In this document: positions 38,984-48,703 of the stretch, one piece after another | How positions within the stretch are numbered: the stretch's first letter is position 1 | Layout: every line of letters begins with the position of its first letter | Assembly (NCBI RefSeq): GCF_032594935.1 | Contig: NZ_CP118734.1 | Span: 1,640,001 to 1,704,000 of the forward strand | Source of the DNA: Streptococcus sp. 29892 | GTDB taxonomy: Bacteria > Bacillota > Bacilli > Lactobacillales > Streptococcaceae | Reading direction: 5' to 3' | Length of the DNA stretch: 64,000 bases | Translations under genes and position numbers: made by a program | The notes under the pieces: model-generated | Database searches by the model: none | What the model saw: only the letters and a program-made list of their open reading frames with translations | Told to the model about the DNA's origin: nothing

Positions 38984-39726
38984 GCCTTGACCGCCTTGAA
39001 AAACCACCGCTGGCTGGTTTCTGTCGGAGCTTGATTTTCAAAGTCCGCAAAGACTTCCACAGATACAAAACCAGCTTCTTTCAAACATTCCACATAGGTT
39101 TCAATCGGATAGGTCCGCTCTTCATGAACTTCATCCCGACGGATAAACCGCTCCTCTTGACTGTCCTCATCTTTGACAAAGAAGGTCAATTCGTGAACGA
39201 TAGAATGCTCATGCTCCCCCTCGTAAGTATCCCAGACAAAGGCAAAATCCTCGTAGTTTTCATGGTAGCTATAGCCTGCAAATACTTCCTCCATTTGATA
39301 AATGGAGTGGACGTCAAAAAGGAAAGTACCACCTTGATTGAGAACAGAGTGAACTCCTTCAAAGACCCGCAAAACAGCTTCTTGGTCCGACATATAGCAC
39401 AGACTATCCGAGTAACAGGTCACCGCATCGAACTCTCCAACACCTTCCAGAGCCATCATATCTGCTTGGGCCAACTCCATCATGACACCCGCAGCTTCTG
39501 CTTTTTTCTGGGCCAATTCCAACATTTCATAGGACAGGTCAAGCCCTGTCACCTCATAACCCTTTTGAGCAAACCGTACAGCCTGAATCCCTGTCCCACA
39601 GGCCAATTCTAAAATCGTCTTGGTGTCTTGTGGCAAGTTCCGCAAGCTAAAATCTGTCCATTTATCATACAAGCTGTCATCCATGATTTCATCATAGACC
39701 GCCGCAAAGGTTTCATAAGTTGCCAT
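38980..39726 (-). CDS. Class I SAM-dependent methyltransferase
   Basis: 248 residues from ATG 39726, which has AAAGGA at good spacing. Rossmann methylase with [28 protein letters not shown] (motif I), QADMMAL and [14 protein letters not shown]. Belongs to the group found between rsfS and tmcAL in streptococcal operons; its substrate is unknown. C-terminal half is beta-rich with conserved Glu/Arg ([16 protein letters not shown]). Confidence 0.88.
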   Translation of the reverse strand: MATYETFAAVYDEIMDDSLYDKWTDFSLRNLPQDTKTILELACGTGIQAVRFAQKGYEVTGLDLSYEMLELAQKKAEAAGVMMELAQADMMALEGVGEFDAVTCYSDSLCYMSDQEAVLRVFEGVHSVLNQGGTFLFDVHSIYQMEEVFAGYSYHENYEDFAFVWDTYEGEHEHSIVHELTFFVKDEDSQEERFIRRDEVHEERTYPIETYVECLKEAGFVSVEVFADFENQAPTETSQRWFFKAVKA

Positions 39727-39815
39727 ATTTTTCCTTTCATAAAAAGCAGCCAATCGACTGCTTCATTAACTCACACTGTGTTCAAGAAGTCTATCACTTC
39801 TAATTACATAATAAT

Positions 39816-39862
39816 GAACTCTCTTTGGTCACTTTCGAGTTGTTTGGTGACCAGTCGAGTTC
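39816..39862. repeat. Nested hairpin between methyltransferase gene and rsfS
   Basis: GAACTC (39816) pairs with GAGTTC (39857) and GGTCAC (39827) with GTGACC (39847). The segment ACCAGTCGAGTTCT is the same as in the hairpin at 16399-16450, so it is a dispersed module. Confidence 0.6.
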
Positions 39863-39874
39863 TCTCCACTCTCA

Positions 39875-40234
39875 CTATTCCACTTCTAAAAAGTCTGCGA
39901 CTTCCAGGAAGCTACCTTCGTGCCATAATTTTTCAAGGTTATAGAGGTCACGCATTTCTTCTGAGAAGATATGAACGACTACGCCTCCAAGGTCCAAAAG
40001 GACCCAGCCACCGTTACTATCGCCTTCTACACGGCTACCCTTGATCCCAACTTCCGCTACCTTTTCACGGATGTTTTCCGCAATAGCCTCCAACTGGCGA
40101 CTGTTCATGGAGCTGGCAATCACAAAGTAGTCTGTCAGGCTGGTCACGCCTTGAACATCAATTACAACAAGGTCCTCAGCTCGCTTGTCATCAGCAGCCT
40201 GGACCACAACTTTTACTAAATCTAGTTCTTTCAT
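39875..40234 (-). CDS. rsfS: Ribosome silencing factor RsfS
   Basis: Binds L14 of the 50S subunit and blocks subunit joining when nutrients are short. 119 residues with [33 protein letters not shown] and [33 protein letters not shown], diagnostic for the family. One base after the isochorismatase gene in the operon. Confidence 0.96.
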   Translation of the reverse strand: MKELDLVKVVVQAADDKRAEDLVVIDVQGVTSLTDYFVIASSMNSRQLEAIAENIREKVAEVGIKGSRVEGDSNGGWVLLDLGGVVVHIFSEEMRDLYNLEKLWHEGSFLEVADFLEVE

Positions 40235-40235
40235 C

Positions 40236-40745
40236 TTATCCTCTAATTATATTTTCTAATTTATCCACCTGGGCAAAACTCCAGGACCAGATGTTTTGGT
40301 AGTGGTCAATCAAGTCCTTGGCATCCAATTTGCCTGAATAACCTGTCGTCGTTCCGTCCTGAAGCACAGCTACCTTGTAGCCTAGTTCATAAGCTACTTT
40401 AATCGTCGTATCAATGCAAAAATTGGTCGCCATCCCCATGATGATGAGCTGCTCAATTCCCTTTTCCTGCAGATAAGCATGAAGCCCCGTTTCCTTGAAG
40501 GCACTGTTAAAGGTCTTATCGAAAATCTTCTCACTAGCTAAGGGTGCAACAGTAGAGTGAATCTCCCAGTCAACAGTCCCCTTGACCAATTCCTGGTCAT
40601 GATGGCGGACATGGATGACTTCTAGCCCCGCTTGACGAGCGTTTGTGAGGCTATCTTGCCAGAGGGCTAATCGCTCTTCAATGGCATAAGGTTTTTCCTC
40701 CACTAGAAGGTTTTGAATGTCAATGACTAACAATGCAGATTTCAT
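40236..40745 (-). CDS. Isochorismatase-family cysteine hydrolase
   Basis: 169 residues with the cysteine-hydrolase triad Asp9 (LVIDIQN), Lys77 (FDKTFNSAF) and Cys110 ([11 protein letters not shown]), including the cis-peptide region before Cys. Substrate unknown (family covers isochorismate, nicotinamide, amides). It overlaps the GNAT gene by 4 bases in the yqeG-tmcAL operon, where streptococci commonly carry it. Distinct from the pncA-like gene at 54397. Confidence 0.87.
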   Translation of the reverse strand: MKSALLVIDIQNLLVEEKPYAIEERLALWQDSLTNARQAGLEVIHVRHHDQELVKGTVDWEIHSTVAPLASEKIFDKTFNSAFKETGLHAYLQEKGIEQLIIMGMATNFCIDTTIKVAYELGYKVAVLQDGTTTGYSGKLDAKDLIDHYQNIWSWSFAQVDKLENIIRG

Positions 40746-41197
40746 AGCTTAACACCAGGCGTTTCCAAACGAAAGACCAATTCCCTTTCTTCTTCACTAT
40801 CCAAGACAAAACCATTTTTCTCCAAGAGATGAGCCATCTTCTGATTGCCCTTGACATAGGCGACAATCAAATGGTCGCAGACAGGGTGAGCTCTTGCTTG
40901 ATCGATCACGACCTCCAAAGCCGCCTGACCATAGCCTTTCCCCTGAAATTCTTGACCAATCATAAACCGCCAGAGCATGTACTGCTGGATGTCCTCATCA
41001 ATGTCAATCAGGGCAAAACCAACCACCTGTTCATCTGCCCAGATGGCATAGGGGAAGACATCGCCATTCATTCTATATAACCAGGCATCCGCCAAGGAAC
41101 GCACGTTGGGAGCCACGAAGCCCTTGTCCTCCTCGGCTACTGTCAAGTCTAAGACAGCTTGATAGGAAATCTCATCCACAGGTTTTAATGCAATCAT
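40742..41197 (-). CDS. GNAT-family N-acetyltransferase
   Basis: 151 residues, GCN5-type fold with acetyl-CoA loop QGKGYGQAAL (motif A, about 85-94) and C-terminal NQKMAHLLEKNGF (motif B). Resembles BltD/spermidine-type acetyltransferases, but substrate cannot be told. Two bases after yqeK and overlapping the next gene by 4 bases. Confidence 0.85.
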   Translation of the reverse strand: MIALKPVDEISYQAVLDLTVAEEDKGFVAPNVRSLADAWLYRMNGDVFPYAIWADEQVVGFALIDIDEDIQQYMLWRFMIGQEFQGKGYGQAALEVVIDQARAHPVCDHLIVAYVKGNQKMAHLLEKNGFVLDSEEERELVFRLETPGVKL

Positions 41198-41199
41198 CC

Positions 41200-41787
41200 C
41201 TACTCCTTCAAATAAGAAACATAGCCATTATAGGTTTCCAAGGTTTGTGGATAAATGGGAATTCCCTTCTTGGCTAAGTAAGAAATGGTTTGGGCAGTTT
41301 CATAGGCTACTGCCTTGTCCAAGGACTCTTTTGCGATACGACGCGCCTCGTCCACCCCAGGAAAATCCCGATTGGGTTCGATGTAGTCCGCCACATAGAG
41401 AACCTTGTCCAGCAAGGTCATCTGCCCCGCCCCAACGGTGTGTCGTTGAATGGCTTGGAAAATTTCCTCATCTTCCAAACCAAAATCTTCTGCGATTTTA
41501 TAGGCGCCAACCACACCGTGCCAGATGTTATTATCCCAGTTGAGCAGGTCCTTGTCCAAATCATACTTGGCAATCAAGTCCAAAAAAACTTGGTCTTCCA
41601 CTTCCTTAGCATAGTCATGCAAGAGTGCTGCTAGACTGGCTTTTTTCGGATCACAGCCGTATCGATCTGCCAAGGCAAGCGCCGCCTGCTCCACACCCAA
41701 GACATGTTGGAAGCGTGCTGGCTTCATGGCTACACGGATTTTTTCCAAAAGAGCCTGACGGTCAAATGTCAAATCTGCTGCAATCAT
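41200..41787 (-). CDS. yqeK: YqeK HD-domain diadenosine tetraphosphate hydrolase
   Basis: Symmetrical Ap4A hydrolase of the HD superfamily in Firmicutes that lack ApaH. 195 residues; [10 protein letters not shown] (His), LLHDYAKE (His-Asp), WHGVVGAY and [11 protein letters not shown] supply metal ligands. Overlaps nadD by 4 bases (ATGA), the conserved partner. Confidence 0.93.
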   Translation of the reverse strand: MIAADLTFDRQALLEKIRVAMKPARFQHVLGVEQAALALADRYGCDPKKASLAALLHDYAKEVEDQVFLDLIAKYDLDKDLLNWDNNIWHGVVGAYKIAEDFGLEDEEIFQAIQRHTVGAGQMTLLDKVLYVADYIEPNRDFPGVDEARRIAKESLDKAVAYETAQTISYLAKKGIPIYPQTLETYNGYVSYLKE

Positions 41788-42416
41788 TGGTAAAGTCCTT
41801 TTTCTTCGATATAGTCCAGAACTTCATGAGGCACCATAAAATTCGGCACTCGTCCTTGCTTGATAAAACTACGCACCATGCTGGAGGAAATGTCCATCAA
41901 GGGTACATCTACCCAGATAACAGGATAGGAAGTCCCTGCCTTGTAACGAGGACGCTGGACACCGACAAACTGCACCAACTGGACCAATTCATCAATCCTA
42001 TGCCACTTTGGCAGGTAATCGACCATATCCGCACCGATGATGAAATAATAATCTGTATCAGGATTTTTTTCCTTCAGCAATTTCATGGTGTCGTAGGTAT
42101 AGCTGACACCACGGCGCTCCAGTTCAATGGTTTCAATCCCCAAGCCCTCAATTCCTGCAATAGCCATCTTGAGCATGGAATAGCGATGGTATTCGTCAAT
42201 GGTTTCCTTTGTATCCACATGCGGCGGAAGGAATTCTGGCATGAGCAGGACTTGATCCAGCTTCAACTGTTGACGGACCTGGTCTGCCACAATCAAGTGA
42301 GCATTGTGGACAGGGTTGAAATTTCCTCCCAGAATCCCTACTTGTTTCCGATTGGTTTCTTTCTTTTCAACCTCTAATTCAACCTTGGTAAAGGGTGTTA
42401 AGAGTTCAATAGCCAT
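41784..42416 (-). CDS. nadD: Nicotinate-nucleotide adenylyltransferase
   Basis: Makes deamido-NAD from nicotinate mononucleotide and ATP. 210 residues with [15 protein letters not shown] (HxxH-type nucleotidyl motif, about 27-41) and a C-terminal [13 protein letters not shown] (SxxxR). The N-terminal 25 residues before the motif are typical for streptococcal NadD. Twelve bases after yhbY. Confidence 0.95.
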   Translation of the reverse strand: MAIELLTPFTKVELEVEKKETNRKQVGILGGNFNPVHNAHLIVADQVRQQLKLDQVLLMPEFLPPHVDTKETIDEYHRYSMLKMAIAGIEGLGIETIELERRGVSYTYDTMKLLKEKNPDTDYYFIIGADMVDYLPKWHRIDELVQLVQFVGVQRPRYKAGTSYPVIWVDVPLMDISSSMVRSFIKQGRVPNFMVPHEVLDYIEEKGLYQ

Positions 42417-42428
42417 AGGCTCTCCTTC

Positions 42429-42737
42429 TTAGATTTCTTTGACCTGTTTGGAAATTTTACGGTTCTCTTTCTTGCTAGATTGTTTGAATAAAATCAAGAT
42501 GCGACCGATTTTTTGGACCGTATCCACACCGATTTCTTCTTCCAAGATTTCTGCTACTTCGTGAATGTTTTCATCCGTATTTTGTAGCAAGGTCACCTTG
42601 ATCAATTCACGCGCGTCCAGCGCCTGACGAACACTGGTTTTAATCTGGTCATTTAGACCATTTTTCCCAATCTGAATAATGGGTTTAAGACTGTGTGCCT
42701 GACTGTTCAAAAAGGCACGTTGTTTTGAAGTTAGCAT
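42429..42737 (-). CDS. yhbY: YhbY/CRM-domain ribosome-assembly RNA-binding protein
   Basis: 102-residue CRM-domain protein associated with pre-50S particles. Sequence LTSKQRAFLNSQAHSLKPIIQIGKNGLNDQ includes the GKxG RNA-binding loop; the tail KQSSKKENRKISKQVKEI is basic. Starts after a 270-base gap that contains a hairpin and a BOX-like element. Confidence 0.95.
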   Translation of the reverse strand: MLTSKQRAFLNSQAHSLKPIIQIGKNGLNDQIKTSVRQALDARELIKVTLLQNTDENIHEVAEILEEEIGVDTVQKIGRILILFKQSSKKENRKISKQVKEI

Positions 42738-42757
42738 AATTTATTATACAAAGGGCG

Positions 42758-42784
42758 TTGTAACAGACTGGGAGACTGTTACAA
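42758..42784. other. Perfect hairpin upstream of yhbY
   Basis: TTGTAACAG and CTGTTACAA pair over a 9-base loop; no T-run. Possibly a protein-binding site or the edge of a repeat. Confidence 0.45.
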
Positions 42785-42905
42785 TCGGGAAATAAAGAAA
42801 ACAAAGTTTTTCCTTATTGCGCCGATATACTTAGCCCGTGTTCAAATCAGAAGACTTGAACTTCCTTTCTCTTTAATTGTAAAAACTGAAATCAAATACC
42901 TCTTA

Positions 42906-43007
42906 TACTCAATGAAAATTAAAATCAGACTAGGCGACGCAGATGCAGATAGAACTGGAGTTCATCAAATCAAGTCAACAACGTCTGCTTTTAATTTTCG
43001 AAGAGTA
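42906..43007. repeat. BOX-like element abutting the yqeH stop codon
   Basis: Outer ends TACTCAATGAAAATTAAAA... (42906-42930) and ...TTTTAATTTTCGAAGAGTA (42983-43007) are 25-base inverted repeats with 5 mismatches. The ends, TACTC and CGAAGAGTATTA, match those of pneumococcal BOX elements, and the interior has CTAGGCGACGCAGATGCAGATAGAACTG-like blocks known from the same family. The element's terminal TATTA supplies the yqeH stop (TAA on the minus strand). Confidence 0.75.
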
Positions 43008-44114
43008 TTAGATAATGGCCTTGCGAATGACCACATCCACACCCTTTGGTGCCCAGGCAGCAATCTTGGCCTTTTCATTGACCCGAATCCAACCAAGACC
43101 TGAGAAGACCACATCCATCTTTTCGTTGATGGTAAATTCATGACGGACTAATTCAGGAAATTCTTTCAATTCCTTGCTGGTTGGTGGCACTAAAAGCGAG
43201 CCCGCATGTTTCTGGTAAAATTCACTAGCTCCCTGCAGTTTGGTGCGGTGGAGTTGCAATTCATTGTCAAAGAAGGCCGTAAAGCCTTGACGTTCACCAG
43301 CCACAAAGTCAAATCGTCCCAGACCAGCCAAGAACAAGGTTTGTTCTGGATTGAGCTGGTAGGTCTTTGGCTTGATTTCTTTGCGAGGGCTGATGTACTT
43401 GAGGTTTTTAGCCGTCAAATAATGGGCCATCTGGTGACGGTGGATAATTCCTGGCGTGTCATAGATGTAGGAACCATCATCCAAAGGAATTTCAATCTTA
43501 TCCAACGTCGTTCCAGGGAAACGTGAAGTCGTAATGACATCCTTGTCCCCTGTGATTTCTTGAATAATAGCGTTAATCAAGGTTGACTTGCCGACGTTGG
43601 TCACGCCGACCACATAGACATCCCGTCCCTTGCGGTGTTGTTCAATCTTTTCAATCAAGTCCTTGATAGCCTGCTTGTTTTGGGCTGAAGTCAAGACCAC
43701 ATCAACTGGTCGCATACCGATTTCGTGCGCCCGCTCGGTCAACCACTGAGTGACCTTGCCTGTCTTGACAGACTTGGGTAAAATGTCCTGCTTGTTGCCG
43801 ACCAACAACACATCATTGCCTGAAATAAAGCGTGGCAATCCTGGAATGACAGACCCATTGAAATCAAAAATATCAATGACATTGACCACCAAGGCATCAC
43901 TTTCTCCTACGCTATGGAGGAGTTTCAAGAAATCGTCATCCGAGATATTGACATCTGAAATCTCATTGTAATGGCGCAAACGGAAACAACGCTGGCAGTA
44001 GAGTTGCCCTGTTTCCAGGCCTTTTTCTAAAGCTGATTGAGGTGTAAATCCAGCACCAGTCTTATCTGTCGTCTGAATCTGGGCACCACAGCCGATACAA
44101 AATAATTCTTCCAC
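43008..44114 (-). CDS. yqeH: Ribosome-biogenesis GTPase YqeH
   Basis: Circularly permuted GTPase needed for 30S assembly. 368 residues: zinc finger CIGCGAQIQTTD...CQRCF (about 5-41), permuted G motifs with GNKQD (G4) before GVTNVGKST (G1, about 166-174) and DTPG (G3), and a C-terminal RNA-binding domain. Stop codon lies in the end of a BOX-like repeat, so the final residues (VRKAII) could have been altered by its insertion; length is normal. Immediately follows yqeG. Confidence 0.95.
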   Translation of the reverse strand: MEELFCIGCGAQIQTTDKTGAGFTPQSALEKGLETGQLYCQRCFRLRHYNEISDVNISDDDFLKLLHSVGESDALVVNVIDIFDFNGSVIPGLPRFISGNDVLLVGNKQDILPKSVKTGKVTQWLTERAHEIGMRPVDVVLTSAQNKQAIKDLIEKIEQHRKGRDVYVVGVTNVGKSTLINAIIQEITGDKDVITTSRFPGTTLDKIEIPLDDGSYIYDTPGIIHRHQMAHYLTAKNLKYISPRKEIKPKTYQLNPEQTLFLAGLGRFDFVAGERQGFTAFFDNELQLHRTKLQGASEFYQKHAGSLLVPPTSKELKEFPELVRHEFTINEKMDVVFSGLGWIRVNEKAKIAAWAPKGVDVVIRKAII

Positions 44115-44642
44115 TTACATCTCCCTCTTGTAATCTATCGCCCCATACTTAGCGATGATTTTTTTCATGGTCCGCCGCTCACGCCAACGGTTAATCTGCG
44201 TATTGATAGAGTCCGTCTGAATCAAGGGTTTGACCAGCACAGACTTGAGCCCAGCTCGCTTAGCAGCCCGAATGTCTGTCATCAACTGATCCCCAATCAT
44301 AACCACCTCATGTGGCTGAACATCAAAGCGTTTTAAGGCGCGGTTAATCCCAAAGGTGAAGGGCTTGAGCGCAAAGGCTTCAAACTCAATCCCAAAAGGA
44401 GCCACTGCACGCTTAACTCGCTCGTATTTATTGTTGGAAACCACCACAACGGGAATGCCTGCGGCCTGTAAATCCTGTAACCACTGGCGCATCTCTGGCG
44501 TACCATCGGGATTATTCCAAGCAATCAAGGTATTGTCCAAATCGACAAAGACTACCTTGATACCCTGTTTTTTCAAACTGTCAACTGTCACATCATAGGC
44601 CTTTTCCAAGGCAAAATCTGGCATATAATTTTCTAACGTCAC
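44115..44642 (-). CDS. yqeG: YqeG-family HAD IIIA phosphatase
   Basis: 175 residues. I choose the GTG at 44642 because GGAG stands 6 bases upstream and the product (MTLENYMPDFALEKAYDV...) then matches related streptococcal proteins; a TTG at 44654 overlaps that site. HAD motifs: VFVDLDNTLIAWNNPDG (DxDxT/I), VVVSNN, KPFTFGI and VMIGDQLMTDI. Phosphatase substrate unknown; relatives act on phosphatidylglycerophosphate. First gene of the long operon. Confidence 0.92.
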   Translation of the reverse strand: MTLENYMPDFALEKAYDVTVDSLKKQGIKVVFVDLDNTLIAWNNPDGTPEMRQWLQDLQAAGIPVVVVSNNKYERVKRAVAPFGIEFEAFALKPFTFGINRALKRFDVQPHEVVMIGDQLMTDIRAAKRAGLKSVLVKPLIQTDSINTQINRWRERRTMKKIIAKYGAIDYKREM

Positions 44643-44711
44643 GGACTTCTCCAAAGAATTTTATCAGACAATTATACCATTTTTCTAGGAAAAAGGCGAA
44701 TAGATAGCCAA

Positions 44712-44738
44712 AAGGAAAACACCCGGTGGAACCGAGTG
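44712..44738 (-). terminator. Terminator of the 225-residue unknown gene
   Basis: Minus strand CACTCGG ttcca CCGGGTG (one T-G pair) followed by TTTTCCTTTT. Confidence 0.7.
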
Positions 44739-44752
44739 CCTATCCTACGAAC

Positions 44753-45430
44753 CTATTTGCTTTCTAAAATCCAATCCTTAGGAATGAAAATCATATGGGT
44801 CAACAACCAATCAATATCCAGCGAGTATTTTGAAAAGGCAAATCCAATTTCCTCAACACCAGAATCATCCTCATCCATGCCTAAAATCGTCGTCGCATGA
44901 CCATAGTCTGCATGACTATCATCAAAGAGGCGCCAAATCAGTGCCTTGTAAACCAATTTTTTGGCATCATAGAGCGTATAAGCCTCTCGATATTCTGAAA
45001 AGGCTAGACAGTCCTTGCCTTTTGGCTCGACACCCTTAATTTGAGCAATAGCAATCAGACTATCATAGTTGTGATAACGGAGGGAGCTACTCAAGGATTG
45101 AGCCAAACTAACCGCATAATCCAAGGCCAAATCACTGACCTCCACAGCCACAGTTCCCAATTGTTCCCGCAATGGATTGAGCAAGTTCGCAGCAAAGCGA
45201 GCTAACTCTTCACGGATTGCCTGTGGCAAATTCTCAATATCTTCAAGAAAAATATCCCTATCCTGCTCAGAACCCTTATAGACATTGATGTCTAGCCCCT
45301 GCTCACCCAGTTTTTCCAGTTCCGAATCAAAACCTGTTTTCCCAGCTTGAACATATTGAGCGAGAGTTTCATAGTAACCTTCTGGCAAGATGATACGCTC
45401 TAGGTTGTCAGCTCTTTCAATGATTGTCAT
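44753..45430 (-). CDS. Protein of unknown function, 225 residues
   Basis: I do not recognise it. Start set at ATG 45430 (MTIIERADNLERIILPEGYYETLAQY...) since GGGGGAAG precedes it; a frame to 45499 has no ribosome site. No signal peptide or membrane helix; acidic, helix-rich in the middle (EDIENLPQAIREELARFAANLLNPLREQLG), then SLRYHNYDSLIAIAQ, and an acidic loop GMDEDDSGVEEIGFAF near residue 190. Probably cytosolic. Monocistronic with its own terminator, between yqeG and cutC. Confidence 0.75.
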   Translation of the reverse strand: MTIIERADNLERIILPEGYYETLAQYVQAGKTGFDSELEKLGEQGLDINVYKGSEQDRDIFLEDIENLPQAIREELARFAANLLNPLREQLGTVAVEVSDLALDYAVSLAQSLSSSLRYHNYDSLIAIAQIKGVEPKGKDCLAFSEYREAYTLYDAKKLVYKALIWRLFDDSHADYGHATTILGMDEDDSGVEEIGFAFSKYSLDIDWLLTHMIFIPKDWILESK

Positions 45431-45547
45431 GGTTTTCTTCCCCCGTATGTTTGATATTCTTATTGTAACAAGATAAGGGAAAATTGTAAACCTTTTCAAC
45501 TTTTGTTACATATTTACACCAAGTATATGAATACAAGTAATTCATCG

Positions 45548-46177
45548 CTACCAAAACAAACGAGTTCCATGAACCTGATCCACAGGTATTTTTTCTAGTA
45601 ATTCAGGCACATTGTCCACTGTCAAGCCACCACCAATTAAGATTTCAAGCTTACCTTGGGCATAGGAAACAAGCTCCTGCAACCAATCGACATTGTTCAA
45701 GGCAGACCCCGTCAAACTGCCTCTTGTCAAAATCCGTGTCACTCCATGGGCTGCCAGCCAATCAATAGCCTCAAATTGACGGTGGCGAGGGATTTGATCA
45801 AAAGCCATGTGAAATACAATTTGGCAACCCTGCGACACAGCAAACAAGCGTTCCAAAGCGACTTGATCCAGCCAATTATCCTTTGTCAAAACACCAAATA
45901 CTAAACCATCTGAACCCAGCTCTTTAGCTACTTTGCAATCTTCCACCATCATCTCAATCTCTGCCTCATCGTAGCAAAAATCACCACCACGAGGGCGAAT
46001 CATGGTCATGACTGTGACTTCATTCTCATGAGCCAGTTGACAAACGTATTTAATCACTGCATAACTTGGCGTTGTTCCCCCAACTGCTAAATTATCACAA
46101 AGTTCTATCCGCTGGGCACCCATTGAGATAGCTTTTGCAAGATCTACATGGTTTTCCGAACAAAATTCTTTTATCAT
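45548..46177 (-). CDS. cutC: CutC family protein
   Basis: 209 residues, TIM-barrel fold: MIKEFCSENHVDLAKAISMGAQRIELCDNLAVGGTTPS and VMIRPRGGDFCY blocks are diagnostic, as are FHMAFDQ and LTRGSLTGSA. CutC was linked to copper tolerance in E. coli, but direct evidence for copper binding is limited. Single gene, same strand as the EamA transporter upstream of it but separated by its terminator. Confidence 0.92.
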   Translation of the reverse strand: MIKEFCSENHVDLAKAISMGAQRIELCDNLAVGGTTPSYAVIKYVCQLAHENEVTVMTMIRPRGGDFCYDEAEIEMMVEDCKVAKELGSDGLVFGVLTKDNWLDQVALERLFAVSQGCQIVFHMAFDQIPRHRQFEAIDWLAAHGVTRILTRGSLTGSALNNVDWLQELVSYAQGKLEILIGGGLTVDNVPELLEKIPVDQVHGTRLFW

Positions 46178-46211
46178 TCCAATTTCCTCTTATATTTTTT
46201 ACTTTAGTATA

Positions 46212-46245
46212 TCAAAAAAAAGAGTATATTAACCAATACTCTTTT
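46212..46245 (-). terminator. Terminator of the EamA gene (overlaps its stop)
   Basis: Minus strand AAAGAGTAT tggtta ATACTCTTT with a following run of eight T; the loop contains the stop codon. Confidence 0.9.
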
Positions 46246-47137
46246 CGGTAATCAAAAAATCCTTTAGCGAAATCAGCAGAACTGCTAGTAGAATACAAAT
46301 CATACCGACTAAATCCATGCTTGTAAAGACCTCATTAACCAGCCACACTGCAAAAATAATGGAAGCAACAGGTTCAATAGAGGCTAACAGACTGGCATTG
46401 ACAGGTCCTACCATGGTAACCCCTTTGAGAAAGACTGTATAGGCAAAGATGGTCCCGACACCAACAATCCCCACTAAGCCAAACATACTACCACTATCTA
46501 ATTGAAGGGGTTCTTGCCAGGTCTGTAAACCCAAAGTAACCATCAACCCTCCCATCAACATCCCCAGACCAATGACCGACAAACTACCATACTGGTCAAT
46601 AACTTGGGCAGGTAGGATAATATAGAGAGCATAGGTCAGGGCTGAGAAAAGTCCCCATGCTAAACCAAGCGGGGTAATCGCTAGTTCCGTCAACTGTCCA
46701 TGGGTTGCAATAAAAAAGGTTCCTACAATTGCCAAGACAATCGAAATCACTTCAACCCCTGTCGGTCTTTGCCTATCCTTCAAGCAGGTATAGGCTAGCA
46801 CTAAGATAGGGCAGAGGTATTGGAGAACTGTTGCCGTTGCCGCATTTGTATAAGCAATGGCTTGTAAATAGGCCAGCTGATTGAGGGCTAGGCCAAACAA
46901 GGCAAAGAAACATACAGTTAGCAAAGCGCGTCCATTTTTCAAGAGTGCAAGCAAATTTCTCCTAGCTGTCACAGCACACAGACCGAGCAAAACAAGACCT
47001 GAAACCATCAGGCGCATGGAGGTAATCAACTGTACAGACATGCCTCGTCCGATTAAATACTGTCCACTCACCCCTGACAAGCCCCAGGCAATCCCTGCTA
47101 TTAAGGTTATCAAGGTTCCCCATCTTTTTTCTGTCAT
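46229..47137 (-). CDS. EamA/DMT-superfamily transporter
   Basis: 302 residues from ATG 47137 (AAGGAG 6 bases upstream; the frame to 47170 is an extension). Ten predicted membrane helices in two EamA repeats; IAGIAWGLSGVSGQYLI start and LASIEPVASIIFAVWLVNE (second repeat signature). Drug/metabolite exporter type; substrate unknown. Confidence 0.9.
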   Translation of the reverse strand: MTEKRWGTLITLIAGIAWGLSGVSGQYLIGRGMSVQLITSMRLMVSGLVLLGLCAVTARRNLLALLKNGRALLTVCFFALFGLALNQLAYLQAIAYTNAATATVLQYLCPILVLAYTCLKDRQRPTGVEVISIVLAIVGTFFIATHGQLTELAITPLGLAWGLFSALTYALYIILPAQVIDQYGSLSVIGLGMLMGGLMVTLGLQTWQEPLQLDSGSMFGLVGIVGVGTIFAYTVFLKGVTMVGPVNASLLASIEPVASIIFAVWLVNEVFTSMDLVGMICILLAVLLISLKDFLITEKSIG

Positions 47138-47176
47138 CCTAACTCCTTCCTCACATGTCAATAGTCCCATTATACC

Positions 47177-47205
47177 AAAAGAGTAGGACCACGTCCCACT
47201 CTTTT
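47177..47205. terminator. Terminator of galKT
   Basis: AAAAGAGTAGGAC and GTCCCACTCTTTT pair with one mismatch over a 3-base loop; between galT and the EamA gene, can stop transcripts on either strand. Confidence 0.85.
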
Positions 47206-47212
47206 CTTACAA

Positions 47213-48694
47213 TTAGGTTGCTAAACCGACAAACTCCACAAAGCGCATAAAGGCTGCCTGTCCTTCTGGTGTGCGTTTATAGACACCCGCATCTTCTAAG
47301 ACACGGGCGAAAATTTGTCCGACAGATGCTCGAATGATTTCTTCAGCCCTTTCTTCTGTCAAATCTGGATGTTCAGCCTTCAACCTATCCGCCCAAGGTT
47401 GATGATAGGCTGCCACCTGACTAGCTTGACCCAGTAAGTATTTCTTGACTTCAGCCAATTCCGCCTTCAAACGTGGAGGCAAAATCGCCAAGCCCATGAC
47501 CTCAATCAAGCCGATATTTTCTTTCTTGATGTGCTGTACATCTGGATGTGGATGGTAGATGCCGTCTGGAAATTCTTCCGAAGTCTGATTGTCGCGGAGA
47601 ACCAAATCCAACTCATACACATCCCCTCGCTTCCGGGCAATTGGGGTGATGGTATGATGGGGAGTGCCATCCGTCTCAGACATAATCTGAACGGCATCAT
47701 CTGAGTAGCTCCGCCATTTTTCCAAAATCTTAGCCGCCAGGCTCAATAGCGCTGGCTTATCTGCCGAGCTCAAACGAATAACCGACATAGGCCACTTGAC
47801 AAGGCCAGCAGATACGGACTCAAAGCCGTCGAAGACCAGCTGATGCTCAATCGGCGCCTTTTCCATGGCAAAACTGTGCCGCCCACCCTGATAGTGATTA
47901 TGGGTCAAGATGGAGCCACCCGAGATGGGGAGGTCAGAGTTGGAACCGACAAAATAATCCGGAAATATGTCAAGCAAGTCCAAAAGTTGTTCAAAGGTTT
48001 GAGGGCTGATAACCATAGGCACATGCTCTTGGTTCAAGAAAATAGCATGCTCATTGTAGTAAGCATAAGGCGAATACTGGAAGCCCCACTTTTCCTGTCC
48101 AAGCTCCAAGCGAATAATGCGGTGGTTGGCACGCGCAGGATGATTAATCCGGCCTTGGTAGCCCTCATTTTCCATACAAAGCAGGCACTGAGGGTAGTTT
48201 GAAGCTTCTGCTAAACGGGCTGCCGCAATAGCCTTTGGATCCTTCTCTGGTTTGGACAGATTGATGGTAATTTCTAGGTTGCCATAGTCTGTCGGTGCCT
48301 GATAGTAGATATTTTTGGCAACAGCCGCCACCTTGATATAGTCATTTCGCTTGCTCAAGGCATAAAAGTCTGCCACAGCCTGCTCTGGACTGTCCTGGTA
48401 GGTCTGCCAGAAATCACGATTGACCTGACTAGGACTTGGGGTGATCAAGTCCATCAAACAAGCCCCAACCATGTCCTGCTCTTCCAGCAATTCACCCACA
48501 AAACCAGTGCGAACCCCATGAACCAATAATTCTTCCTTGAGTTCAATCAAGTCTGTTAGCTCTGTTTGGACAGTCAAAACTTGGTCCCCAACCAAGGCTA
48601 AAACCCGATTTCGCAGATAAAGAGCATCCATTTCTTCAAAATCACTGTTGGCAATAACCTGCTCAACAAAACGATCCACCAATCCTGTCATCAT
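47213..48694 (-). CDS. galT: Galactose-1-phosphate uridylyltransferase (class II)
   Basis: Exchanges UMP between UDP-glucose and galactose-1-phosphate in the Leloir pathway. 493 residues, the long Gram-positive GalT form. Conserved blocks: [65 protein letters not shown] (His active-site region) and [30 protein letters not shown]. The second ATG (48691) is better spaced from GGAG than the first. Nine bases after galK. Confidence 0.96.
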   Translation of the reverse strand: MMTGLVDRFVEQVIANSDFEEMDALYLRNRVLALVGDQVLTVQTELTDLIELKEELLVHGVRTGFVGELLEEQDMVGACLMDLITPSPSQVNRDFWQTYQDSPEQAVADFYALSKRNDYIKVAAVAKNIYYQAPTDYGNLEITINLSKPEKDPKAIAAARLAEASNYPQCLLCMENEGYQGRINHPARANHRIIRLELGQEKWGFQYSPYAYYNEHAIFLNQEHVPMVISPQTFEQLLDLLDIFPDYFVGSNSDLPISGGSILTHNHYQGGRHSFAMEKAPIEHQLVFDGFESVSAGLVKWPMSVIRLSSADKPALLSLAAKILEKWRSYSDDAVQIMSETDGTPHHTITPIARKRGDVYELDLVLRDNQTSEEFPDGIYHPHPDVQHIKKENIGLIEVMGLAILPPRLKAELAEVKKYLLGQASQVAAYHQPWADRLKAEHPDLTEERAEEIIRASVGQIFARVLEDAGVYKRTPEGQAAFMRFVEFVGLAT

Positions 48695-48703
48695 TTCTCC
48701 AAT

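Noticed and set aside
41625..42377. 250-codon plus-strand frame
   Set aside because: Antisense of yqeK/nadD, both intact and conserved.
42912..43103. 63-codon plus-strand frame through the BOX-like element
   Set aside because: Runs from the repeat into the antisense of yqeH; no ribosome site.
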